A stretch of DNA of 64,000 nt from Elysia crispata (lineage: Eukaryota; Mollusca; Gastropoda; Plakobranchidae). The position numbers and the translations under genes were made by a program. Shown here piece by piece: positions 53,481-64,000 of the stretch; position 1 is the first letter of the stretch, and every line of letters starts with the position of its first letter. The notes under the pieces are model-generated. The model saw only the letters and a program-made list of their open reading frames with translations. It was not told the origin of the DNA and did no database searches. Location of the stretch: contig JAWDGP010004927.1 in assembly GCA_033675545.1 (NCBI GenBank), forward strand, positions 2,243,501 through 2,307,500. Direction: 5' to 3'.

Positions 53481-54857
53481 TCTTGAGAGGTGTGGATGTT
53501 GACACGGCAAAGAAACTCAATCAAATGACCAGTTAATGATTGCTTAAAAATTAAGGGAAAACAAGCCAGAGGTTTTATTTATTTATTTATTTTTTTTTTT
53601 GTAGACTTTTAAAGGTCATTCTTCTAGTGCAGCCTTATGGTTAATGTCTACAGTGTTTCACTGACTTGTAATAGATTATGTCTGCCTGTCTGATTGTCTC
53701 TCTTGAGTGATAACATGAAGAGGAATAGGTGTTGACGGCCGTAAAGATTCTACTAGGAGGAGCTATGCCAGAACTCACATACACACGCGTGTGATAATTG
53801 TTTTAGGCATTAACCTGAGGCCAAGTGATCTTGTATGAAGCAGCTTTACTGCGAAGACTCGAGTTCTTTTCTCTAATCCACACAATTGCTATGTTGCGGA
53901 GTTTTTCATTGTCCCCTAAGTTGAGTATTCCATGAAGGAAGCAAGTGGCTAAAGCAGGCAACTATACTGGGGCCTTGACCGCCAATGTTACATTAGCGCA
54001 AAGACCACACTTCTTTTAAATAACGATTCAAACTTGTCCTGTAAAAAGTTCTTTCTTTTGTTTGTCTTCCCTTGATGTTGTTTTGCAGTCCCTGTTCACT
54101 TTTTGGAGCTACATGAAACCAAATCAGACAGCTAAAAGTATAACCTTACATTCCGCATCACTTTGATTTAATGTTTATGAAATTGCAAATCGTGACCTTA
54201 ATTTCGTGGAGTGAACAGTTTTTGTAATGACCTGAAACCGATGGATGATCAAACGCGATCTGCTTAGATTTGAGTGTTGAGGGCGAGGCTAGCGCTGGTG
54301 TGGAGACCCTCTGTGTCCAGATCAATAGACCTGGTTAGCGTGAGTCCAGGAACACAATGCTTATCTCAATCGATTTGAACCAAGAGCAGGCACACTCGAC
54401 ATTTAGCGGCCAGGGCATTTTTCAAGGGATTGAAAGAGAAATCAGGGTTATCTAAATCTTTCTTTTGGAAAATTCTCAAGGGGTATTTGACTGTTAGTTG
54501 GCGCTAAGGTGGACCAGTTGTGACGTCATCATTGAAGATAACCTTGACCCTGCCACAGTTATATGTATTTTAGCTCCGCAAAGCGTTTCTCTAAGCTATT
54601 AATAACTGCCCAAATTAATATTTACCGCCTCGTTGTGTGTTCTGATGATGACTACCACGGTCTCTTTGACTATGAGGGTCAGCTGGGATACTAAACCTAT
54701 GTTTGTTGGAGACTCTTGGGCTAACCGGCTAACAAGGAGAGCTATGTTTTGTTAGAACTGCGAGCTAAACAGCAGTAAGATAATAGTTGTGAGCATTAGT
54801 TCTCATCCATGTTCCCTCCTCCCACTGTTCCCCTTTCTGGCTATCTTCATCTGACAG
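53481..54857 (+). other. Intron 3, 3' part
   Basis: Intron 3 is 52984-54857 (1874 bp). This part is unique DNA with T-rich runs near 53576-53602 and a TGACGTCA palindrome near 54521. No exon is supported. Confidence 0.55.
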
Positions 54858-55400
54858 GAGCCTCGAGGTCTCTGCCCACTTTGCCCACGGCTGAGAGCGA
54901 GCTAGAAGCCTCACTAGACCGCGTCCTCCGGCAGCAGGATTTGAACCACGACAGCCTGCAAGCCTACCTGCGGGGTTCTATCCACCCTGCCACCACGGTG
55001 TCCACGCCTGGGGGTCAGACTGTCCCTGGCAGAGAGTCCGAGTCCGGGTTTGTCTCGTTAGCCTCGGACAGCGGACCTGCGGGCAGCCTAAGCAATGGGC
55101 TGGAGAGTACAAGTTGTGTTCCTACCTCTGGAGTAGATAATCAGCAGCAGCAGCAGCCACAGAGTCGGCGAGACTTCACATCAACATCATCGTACGCCTC
55201 TTCATCATCCCCGAGCTCCTCCTCGGTTTTTGCTCCCACGCCGCCTGCCTGGGGCGCGCCGGGCGGTTCTGGGGATGCTGACCTGGACGGTCACTTCTTC
55301 CCTGGGTCACTCGCCCGGCCGGACTCTGTGTTCTACAGGCCGCGCCACGAGGAGGAGGGCGAGGTGGGGATCGCTGCCAGCCGCAACTATGGAGTCCTAG
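54858..55400 (+). CDS. Exon D: Ser/Pro/Gln-rich cytoplasmic tail
   Basis: An excellent polypyrimidine acceptor (CTATCTTCATCTGACAG ending at 54857) and donor (CCTAG/GTGAGT at 55401) bound this 543-nt exon; one base is left over. The start ASRSLPTLPTAESELEASLD leads into RVLRQQDLNHDSLQAYLRGS, a probable helix. A disordered tail follows: Gly/Ser-rich, a QQQQQ run at about residues 98-102, a serine run (SSYASSSSPSSSSVF) and PTPPAWGAP. It ends in SVFYRPRHEEEGEVGIAASR and NYGVLG. Tyrosines in AYLRG, FYRPR and NYGVL are possible signalling sites (inference). Higher GC than the introns fits coding DNA. The next exon must start by supplying two bases; none was found with confidence. Confidence 0.85.
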
Positions 55401-55466
55401 GTGAGTGAACCAGGGGTTTCAAGTCACCGAAACTCTAGCTCTCTGTCTTTGATTTTAGACCATGTG

Positions 55467-55635
55467 ATTGTAAAGTCTTATGTTGTACTGATTTTAAAAG
55501 TTGTCGGTTGTGAAGTCTTATTTAACTGTGTTGATATTGGGTCGTTTTGGTTGTAAAGGCTTATGTTGTGCTGATTTTGTACCGTATTGGTTGTGAAGGC
55601 TTTTGTTGTGCTGATTTTGTACCGTATTGGTTGTG
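55467..55635. repeat. Degenerate 40-bp repeat, about 4 copies
   Basis: Units built on TTGGTTGTGAAGGCTTATGT, then TGTGCTGATTTTGTACCGTA. The two central copies are close; the outer ones are diverged. Confidence 0.8.
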
Positions 55636-56804
55636 AGAGATTGCTTTGATGTGAGAAGAAAAGATTGTTAAGCTCGTCCTGCGTCCTGATTACATTTGTC
55701 AACCAGTTTGTTAATTTTTGTGTGAAAATTCTCCCTTCTAATCTATTTAAAAGGATTTGAAATAGCTCAGATGTTAGCGAATGCGTGGTATGCTTTCGTT
55801 ATTCACACATCAACTGCTTGTGCTCAAACAAGGAATATCCTTATTGGTGGCAAACAAATTACCGCTGTGGCTGTTCAATAGTTTAAAACTGTAATTGCTG
55901 TAATTGTGAAACAGTATTTTTTTTTAAATTTATTTTTAGAATTTGTCAAAGGGAAGCGACAAGCAAAGAGAAAGCAAGAAAGAAAAATCAAATAGAAGCA
56001 ATCAAAAGAGAAAGAGAGGATTCAGTTAAAAAAAAAAAAAGTTTAGAGAGGAGCGTTAAAAAAATTTTTTTTTTAAACTCAGAATTTAAAATTAAGAAGA
56101 AAGAGACGTAGCGAGGAAATAGTTTTAATTAAGCTAAAAGAATGGTGTAGAATCTACTAATGAGCACAGGAGTATGTCAGTTAGTGACACCTTTTTAACG
56201 CAGTGGCCTCTGAGTCAAGGCTGATCATCCGCTGTTCCTCTGGGCTGTAATGCACTATGTTGTGAGTGTAAATTGTGTTTATAATGAAGTGATATTACAG
56301 CGCCACCTGGAGTCGGTTCAGGCCTCATTCCCAGGTTGCTCGGCTCCAGGTGTGGACATCACGCCAGGCCTAGAGATGTGTGAGATCACAACAACACAAA
56401 AATGTGATAACCCCAACCGAGAGCAAGCCGACTCGTCCCTAATCTGGCATTATTTCTCATTCAATGATGTCTGTTTATTTCGCGGTCTGTCTCTCTATTC
56501 ATCCTACCTATCTCTCGTTTATTATTTGCGTTGTTACCACTCTTCAGCTCTCTGTCTACAACTCTATCTATACCAATCTCTCTGTCTGTTTGTCTATCTT
56601 TATCAAATATCAATCGATATGTCTCTTTTTGCAAAATTTGTCTGCATTGTTTGTCTCTTAGTGCGGTTGTCTTTATCCTTCAGCTTCCTGTTACTGTAGA
56701 GGAAATCCGTAACCAAGGGACACCACCTTCAGATATGTCGTGAATCTTGAAATTAGTCGGTGACTTCCCCTAGTAGATATAATCGTGGTTTCTCGCACTG
56801 GCAG
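55636..56804 (+). other. Unique sequence downstream of exon D
   Basis: A/T-run-rich from 55915 to 56095. At 56300 ATATTACAG precedes a GC-richer stretch with a long open frame (residues RHLESVQASFPGCSAPGVDI onward), but the pyrimidine tract is weak and no donor follows. It is not called as an exon. Confidence 0.45.
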
Positions 56805-57767
56805 TACATTTAGCTCAACTATATTTCTGGGTACTAGGCCCTCTTACATTTAGCTCAACTATATTTCTGGGTACTAGGCCCTCTTACATTTAGCTCAACT
56901 ATATTTCTGGGTACTAGGCCCTCTTACATTTAGCTCAACTATATTTCTGGGTACTAGGCCCTCTTACATTTAGCTCAACTATATTTCTGGGTACTAGGCC
57001 CTCTTACATTTAGCTCAACTATATTTCTGGGTACTAGGCCCTCTTACATTTAGCTCAACTATATTTCTGGGTACTAGGCCCTCTTACATTTAGCTCAACT
57101 ATATTTCTGGGTACTAGGCCCTCTTACATTTAGCTCAACTATATTTCTGGGTACTAGGCCCTCTTACATTTAGCTCAACTATATTTCTGGGTACTAGGCC
57201 CTCTTACATTTAGCTCAACTATATTTCTGGGTACTAGGCCCTCTTACATTTAGCTCAACTATATTTCTGGGTACTAGGCCCTCTTACATTTAGCTCAACT
57301 ATATTTCTGGGTACTAGGCCCTCTCACATTTAGCTCAACTATATTTCTGGATACTAGGCCCTCTTACATTTAGCTCAACTATATTTCTGGGTACTAGGCC
57401 CTCTTACATTTAGCTCAACTATATTTCTGGGTACTAGGCCCTCTTACATTTAGCTCAACTATATTTCTGGGTACTAGGCCCTCTTACATTTAGCTCAACT
57501 ATATTTCTGGGTACTAGGCCCTCTTACATTTAGCTCAACTATATTTCTGGGTACTAGGCCCTCTCACATTTAGCTCAACTATATTTCTGGGTACTAGGCC
57601 CTCTTACATTTAGCTCAACTATATTTCTGGGTACTAGGCCCTCTCACATTTAGCTCAACTATATTTCTGGGTACTAGGCCCTCTTACATTTAGCTCAACT
57701 ATATTTCTGGGTACTAGGCCCTCTTACATTTAGCTCAACTATATTTCTGGGTACTAGGCCCTCTCAC
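56805..57767. repeat. 40-bp minisatellite, 24 copies
   Basis: The unit is ACATTTAGCTCAACTATATT followed by TCTGGGTACTAGGCCCTCTT. Copies are almost perfectly identical. The only changes seen are CTCTC for CTCTT in a few right-hand units and one GATACT. The array is the most homogeneous in the window. Confidence 0.98.
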
Positions 57768-58200
57768 ACTTAATGCCCTTCATGAAATTTCTCGCATGTG
57801 TTATCTTCCGAATGACAAAATGGGCGAGATGTTGCGGACAATAGATCCTCAGCTCTGCATATATGTAGATCATAGTGAATAGCCTATGATTCGAACTTCG
57901 TGTGGTCGCACATAAAGCCTTGGCTGCTTGGATAATGAGAAAGGGAAAGGTTGATAAGGTTAAAAACGTCAAACCGTCCGTGTAGTGAGAAGTCAGGATT
58001 GGTTGTTGGTCTGAAGAGATGTAATCAGTATTCAGTGTGTTTTGTTGTTACCAGATAACTATCTATTGGCGCCTGTCACCGGAGAGAGGGGTAGAAAGAG
58101 ATAGATAGAAACATAGAGACTGAGAGAGGGGTAGAAAGGTAGAAGGAGATAGATAGTAACAGATGATAGAAAGAGAGAAGTAGGGGTTAGGGAGGGGTGG
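57768..58200. other. Unique sequence between arrays
   Basis: Unique DNA, then purine-rich from 58080 with a duplicated GAGAGAGGGGTAGAAAG phrase (58081 and 58122). Confidence 0.5.
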
Positions 58201-58412
<212 letters not shown>

Positions 58413-58635
58413 AGAGTCAGTCTTCACTATTTCGTTATTCCTATTCTGGTTATTTGTGTTGTGAAGGAGGGTCAAAGATCTACGAATCAAATTGTATTGA
58501 GTCAGTTTCATCGATAAACCAATCTTTAATGTCACTGGTTTATGTATTTTTTTTTTAACAGAAATATTACAGATTTCATTTAAGCCAGTCATTTCGATAA
58601 ATTGTATTTATATAAATTGATAATTATCGATAAAT

Positions 58636-58639
<4 letters not shown>

Positions 58640-58714
<75 letters not shown>
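58640..58714. repeat. (AT)n microsatellite
   Basis: A pure AT tract of about 75 bp. Confidence 0.96.
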
Positions 58715-58719
<5 letters not shown>

Positions 58720-60410
58720 TTGAGCGTAAAGATTTATACATTTTTCATAGACTAACGAGGCAAAACAAAACTGTTTCAAAGTAGTGAATCCTACGTGTAC
58801 ATCATGTTAAATTATTCAAACAAATTACTATCGCCTCAAGGAACTACAACCTGCATGATGTCAGATTGTAAACGTACATTATTATCGCCTCGAGAAAGGA
58901 CAGTTTGCATCATCTTCAAAAACTTGATGTCAAGTTGCCTTTTCGTTGCCTCCGTAATCGAGAACACATCTTGGGAAGGGTTCTCATCTGTTTGCAGCTG
59001 TGATATCAGTGCCAGCACAACGCTTCTGGTACAACCTAGTATGCACCGGTACCTTGTACTGTGGTGCTCACCTAACACAATCTGGAAGATTCCATACAGG
59101 TCCAATTATTGAGGAGCGGTGTTTGACCGCGCACCGCAAGGAGCGGAGGGTGAGAGGAGGGTCAAGACCATCAGCCATATTCAACCGAGGTTTACACGAC
59201 ATTGTATGTTTCTGGCTCTTCGAAAGATATTTATTGAATTGAGCCAGGACTTGTTATATGCTGTTCACAGAATGCTCTATCAAACACAGCATCTCACAAC
59301 ATCCTCTGGGATAGTTGTACCAGTTGTTTGTATCGTTTCAGGGTGTGTTTATGTTGGCATTTAGCAATTAAATGATGAACGTGATCAATCAGAACCATAG
59401 CGGATATAATGAAGGAGAACATAAGTTAAAATGAGTCCATGGCTAGGATGGGTGCTGGAGAAACTGCTCTTACCTAGTCGCACACAGTTTCTCGATTCTA
59501 GCGAATGGTAAGAGCTTAGTCTGGACCATACCCAGGATGTCTGGGATCTGTCACACCAGGACAGAGACGTCACGGTTATTGCTTGCGTAAAGCCATAGTT
59601 TCTACAATATTTATACAGGCCGACTGCGCAATTTCAGGAAGTGCGTCATGCCGCCATGTTTGGGTGAGTCGGTTTACCGGCGAGCTGATACATGATAAAC
59701 ACGTTGCCCCATGGCCAGGGAGGGTCGAAAAGACACACCCTTTTGAAGAAATTCAAAATTTAATTGAGGTGGTTTGTTCAATAAATAAACATGCCGTTAG
59801 CTCACCATTATACTTACACACGTACGAAAAGAAAAGTAAATCGGAGAGGAAAATATGAGTATGAGCATAACTCAGTCATGAAATCTATCGACTGTGCATG
59901 ACGTGACTGTGCTGCCGATTAAACTCAGTGCTAAACGTTCAGTCGAGCCTCAGCTCACAGTAAACACAGTCTCATGAGCCTGGAGCCCGACTACCACATT
60001 ACACCTATCACTGGTCCCAGGTGTTCCTCTAGCCATGTTTACGTTCAGTGGACAGCCCTTACCCTATTGCTGCTTTTTTACAAGTGTAGGGGCGTTTAAT
60101 ATGCACAAAGAAGCTATTACCATAACATAACCCTGAAAAAATATCAGTATAGATTATTAAAAAAGAACTAAACAGAGAAAAACTTTTGCATATATGTATT
60201 ACTTTATTTTTAGTTCTTCTAGAGCAAGAGAGCCTAGATCAGAAATAAATTGAGAAGAGAGCATGGGTTATTCTACTATTATATTGTTTTTTTGATTCAA
60301 TATCAGGTGATCTTGGGGTACGAAGTGGAAACAGGTGATATTTGATCATGTTAATAAATGCTCCCCTTCACTGGCATTTAATAATCCAGAGCTTTCTGGT
60401 TTTGGATCTG
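58715..60410. other. Unique sequence, no supported gene
   Basis: Two overlapping frames of about 90-105 codons lie on opposite strands at 58795-59112. ACTATCGCCTCAAGGA and TTATCGCCTCGAGAAA (about 58828 and 58881) look like an old short duplication. No splice-supported exon, motif or terminal inverted repeat was identified, though a decayed mobile element is possible. Confidence 0.4.
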
Positions 60411-62220
60411 TATAATCTGATCTAGAGCTGTAGAATAAGTTCTGTTAGGTTATAGACCTGTATAAACTGATCTAAAAATGGAGAATAAGTTCTGTTCGGT
60501 TATAGACCTGTATAAACTGATCTAGAGCAGTAGAATAAGTTCTGTTAGGTTATAGACCTGTATAAACTGATCTAGAGCTGTAGAATAAGTTCTGTTAGGT
60601 TATAGACCTGTATAAACTGATCTAGAGCAGTAGAATAAGTTCTGTTAGGTTATAGACCTGTATAAACTGATCTAGAGCTGTAGAATAAGTTCTGTTAGGT
60701 TATAGACCTGTATAAACTGATCTAAAAATGGAGAATAAGTTCTGCTCGGTTATAGACCTGTATAAACTGATCTAGAGGTGTAGAATAAGTTCTGTCAGAC
60801 TATAGACCTGTATAAACTGATCTAGAGCAGTAGAATAAGTTCTGTTAGGTTATAGACCTGGATAAACTGATCTAGAGCAGTAGAATAAGTTCTGTTAGGT
60901 TATATACATGTATAAACTGATCTAGAGCAGTAGAATAAGTTCTGTTAGGTTATAGACCTGTATAAACTGATCTAGAGCAGTAGAATAAGTTCTGTTAGGT
61001 TATAGACCTGTATAAACTGATCTAGAGGTGTAGAATAAGTTCTGTTAGGTTATAGACCTGTATAAACTGATCTAGAGCAGTAGAGTAGGTTCTGTTAGGT
61101 TATATACATGTATAAACTGATCTAGAGGTGTAGAATAAGTTCTGTTAGGTCATAGACCTGTATAAACTGATCTAGAGGTGTAGAATAAGTTCTGTTAGGT
61201 TATAGACCTGTATAAACTGATCTAGAGCAGTAGAATAAGTTCTGTTAGGTTATATACATGTATCAACTGATCTAGAGGTGTAGAATAAGTTCTGTTTGGT
61301 TATAGACCTGTATAAACTGATCTAGAGCAGTAGAATAAGTTCTGTTAGGTTATATACATGTATAAACTGATCTAGAGGTGTAGAATAAGTTCTGTTAGGT
61401 TATAGACCTGTATAAACTGATCTAGAGGTGTAGAATAAGTTCTGTTAGGTTATAGACCTGTATAAACTGATCTAGAGGTGTAGAATAAGTTCTGTTAGGT
61501 TATAGACCTGTATAAACTGATCTAGAGCAGTGGAGTAGGTTCTGTTAGGTTATAGACCTGTATAAACTGATCTAGAGGTGTAGAATAAGTTCTGTTAGGT
61601 TATAGACCTGTATAAACTGATCTAGAGCAGTGGAGTAGGTTCTGTTAGGTTATAGACCTGTAAAAACTGATCTAGAGCAGTGGAGTAGGTTCTGTTAGGT
61701 TATAGACCTGTATAAACTGATCTAGAGCAGTAGAATAAGTTCTGTCAGGTCATATACATGTATAAACTGATCTAGAGGTGTAGAATAAGTTCTGTTAGGT
61801 TAAAGATCTGTATAAACGATCTAGAGCTGTAAAATAAGTTCTGTCAGGTTATAGATCTGTATAAACTGATGTAGAGGTGTAGAATAAGTAGTGTCAGGCT
61901 ATAGACCTGTATAAACTGATGTAGAGCTGTAAAATAAGTTCTGTTAGGTTATAGATCTGTATAAACGATCTAGAGCTGTAAAATAAGTTCTGTCAGGTTA
62001 TAGATCTGTATAAACTGATGTAGAGCTGTAGAATAAGTTGTGCTATGTTATAGACCTGTATAAACAGATTTAGTGTGTAGGATAAGTTACGTTAGGTTAT
62101 AGACTTGTATAAACTGATCCAGAGTTTTAGAATAAGTTCTCTCAGGTTATAGATCTGTATAAACAGATTTAGAGTGTAGAATAAGGTCTGTCAGGTTTTG
62201 AACTTGTATAATTTGAACTA
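60411..62220. repeat. 50-bp minisatellite, about 36 copies
   Basis: Units of TCTGTTAGGTTATAGACCTG, then TATAAACTGATCTAGAG, then CAG, CTG or GTG with TAGAATAAGT. The three-base CAG/CTG/GTG site defines subtypes, and TATACATG replaces TAGACCTG in some units. Copies are tidy to about 61790. The last eight or so are diverged, with 1-bp indels, and fade out near 62220. Confidence 0.96.
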
Positions 62221-62390
62221 GATGTACTAGTTTTAGGCCTGATTTCTTCTGTTTGAAACTGTTAAAATTTATTATGAAGCTTTCTAATAAATACCGACAC
62301 AGAGCTTCAAGGAAAAGGTAACTGTAGTCTTGAACTAGACTCTTTAAGAGTGTTTCAATAAATGTTTATGAATGTTTCACGGTACGTAAC
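62221..62390. other. Unique sequence
   Basis: Short AT-rich spacer; nothing seen. Confidence 0.5.
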
Positions 62391-62560
62391 CCCCCCCCCC
62401 CCCCCACACACACACACACCCTTTTTTTTTTTCTTTTTTCTTTTGTAGTTTAGTAGGAACTTTATTTAATTCCCTTTCTCTTTCTGAGTTAGTATGTCCG
62501 TCTTTTTTTTTTCTTTCTGTCTGCCTGCCTCTCCCAGTTTTTTCTTCACCCTTCTCACTC

Positions 62561-62606
<46 letters not shown>
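62391..62606. repeat. C-run, (CA)n, T-rich and (CT)n low-complexity block
   Basis: A run of about 15 C, then CA, T-runs around 62422-62440 and 62503-62511, and a CT tract at about 62565-62606. Confidence 0.9.
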
Positions 62607-62608
<2 letters not shown>

Positions 62609-62900
62609 GCTCCCACATCCCTGACTTTTTTTTATCAGAGCTCTAGACTTACCTCAGCCACGGTCCTATTGTTTAATCTGGCACCAGCTTGTTTATCTTA
62701 CTCGTGTGGCTCTGCTATCTTTCGGTTTCCGAGTCTGTCTACGGTGGAATGCAAGAGAAAAGAAGATCAGTTCAGAGTTCTGCTCTCCATGGTCAGGCCG
62801 ATGCTGCCTTTGTCAGTACAAAAACGGAAGATATTAGAGCAGTAGAGGGAGTGCCATACTCTTTACATGCTGCTAATGTTATATTATCAAGAACAAAGAT
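62607..62900. other. Unique sequence
   Basis: About 290 bases of ordinary sequence with a short frame (residues MFILLVWLCYLSVSESVYGG at its start) that runs into GA repeat. It is not supported as a gene. Confidence 0.4.
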
Positions 62901-62953
<53 letters not shown>

Positions 62954-63301
62954 GAAAGAGAGGATGAGGAGGAGGCGGAGAGAGAGAGGGAGCGAGTGAT
63001 AAATAGATAGATAGATAGAGGGAAAGAGCAAGAGAGATAGAAAGAGGGGGAAGAGATAGATAGATAGATAGATAGCAGAAGATAAAAAGAGAGAGAAAGA
63101 GAGAGATTAAGAGAGAGCGATAAATAGATAGATAGAGAGAGTAAGAGCGAGAGAGATAGAAAGAGGGAGAAGATATAGATAGATAGATAGATAGCGAGGA
63201 GAAAGATTGAGAGAAATAGAAAGAGGGGAGGGAGAGAGAAAGAGAGCGAGCGATAAATAGATAGATAGAGAAAGAGCGAGAGAGATAAAAAGAGGGTGAG
63301 G

Positions 63302-63363
<62 letters not shown>

Positions 63364-63688
63364 CGAGAGAGAGAGAAAGATAGAGAGAAATAGAAAGAGG
63401 GGGAAGGGAAAGAGAGAGAGAAAAAGAGAGAGTGAAGTATATATAGATAGATAGAGTGAAAGAGAGAGATTAAGAGAGAGAGCGAGAGAGCGATAAGTAG
63501 ATAGATAGATAGAGAAAGAAAGAGGGAGAAGAGATAAAGAGGGGAGGGAGAGAGCGAGCGAGTGATAAATAGATAGATAGATAGATAGAGAGAGAAAGAA
63601 CGAGAGAGATAGAAAGAGGGGGAAGAGATAAATAGATAGCGAGAGAGAAAGAGAGAAAGAGAAAGAGGGGGGAGGGAAATAGAGAGAG

Positions 63689-63739
<51 letters not shown>

Positions 63740-63776
63740 AATAGAAAGAAGGGGGGAGGGAAATAGAGATAGAGAG

Positions 63777-63833
<57 letters not shown>

Positions 63834-64000
63834 AATAAATAGATAGATACATAGAGAGAGAAAGAGCGAGAGAGATAGAAAGAGGAAGAAGAGATAGATA
63901 AATAGCGAGAGGGAGAGAAAGATAGAGAGATATAGATAGAGGGGGGAGGAGGGTAAGAGATAGAGTTAAAGAGAGAGAGAGATAAATAGATAGATAGATA
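62901..64000. repeat. GAGA/GATA compound satellite, runs off the window
   Basis: GA and GATA blocks alternate with a recurring longer theme: GATAAATAGATAG at about 62998, 63119, 63251, 63567 and 63833, and GAGCGAGAGAGATAGAAAG at about 63143, 63602 and 63865. This suggests an irregular repeat of about 120-135 bp made of simple-sequence modules. Reverse frames rich in SL and YL come from it. Confidence 0.92.

Noticed and set aside
56301..56460. Next exon of the membrane-protein gene
   Set aside because: ATATTACAG at 56300 has a poor pyrimidine tract. In the required phase the frame stops after about 28 codons, which could be a terminal exon, but there is no other support.
58795..59112. Overlapping frames on both strands as a gene or transposase fragment
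   Set aside because: No recognisable catalytic motif, terminal repeats or splice sites; the two strands compete equally.
62887..63852. 321-codon SLSL/YLSI-type reverse frame
   Set aside because: Direct read-out of GA and GATA simple sequence; the same applies to all RERE and SLSL frames elsewhere.

Overview
The window looks like nuclear DNA of a metazoan. It has long introns, GT-AG splice junctions, tRNA-derived short interspersed repeats, and no operons or ribosome-binding sites. The dense (GA)n/(CT)n tracts and 40-76 bp minisatellites are of the kind common in gastropod mollusc genomes. A mollusc, perhaps a heterobranch sea slug, is my best guess, but it rests on style alone; no gene here was recognised well enough to prove it.

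The one well-supported gene is on the + strand. Four exons (29186-29523, 39559-39692, 52861-52983, 54858-55400) have good splice sites and join in matching phases (2/1, 1/2, 1/2) into 379 uninterrupted codons plus one base. The product is part of a single-pass membrane protein: a transmembrane helix starts at the first codon of the first exon, followed by a long, disordered, Ser/Pro-rich cytoplasmic tail. The ectodomain exons lie upstream and were not found. The last exons lie downstream, probably beyond 64000. The family was not recognised.

Intron 2 holds two weaker gene candidates: a + strand 5' end (noncoding exon ending at 45889, then a coding exon with ATG at 46300) and an antisense internal exon (51226-51459). 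Their phases do not connect them to the main gene.

Tandem repeats dominate the rest. The minisatellite arrays are 3448-5389 (43 bp, about 45 copies), 6681-8037 (44 bp, about 31), 13967-19660 (24/28 bp, well over 200), 24886-26405 (76 bp, 20), 33555-34575 (47 bp, about 22), 34576-35205 (53 bp, 12), 36640-38680 (53 bp, about 38), 56805-57767 (40 bp, 24) and 60411-62220 (50 bp, about 36). Together they cover roughly 17 kb, about a quarter of the window. Some two dozen GA/CT microsatellites and a 1.1 kb GATA/GAGA region at the right end add to this. Almost all long open frames are by-products of these repeats.

The points most worth a second look are: the 3' end of exon 3 tandemly copied together with its splice donor; an antisense tRNA-derived element abutting the transmembrane exon; two adjacent satellites that share one half of their unit; a dispersed element pair carrying conserved TGACGTCA palindromes; and the 5.7 kb array with all forward frames open.
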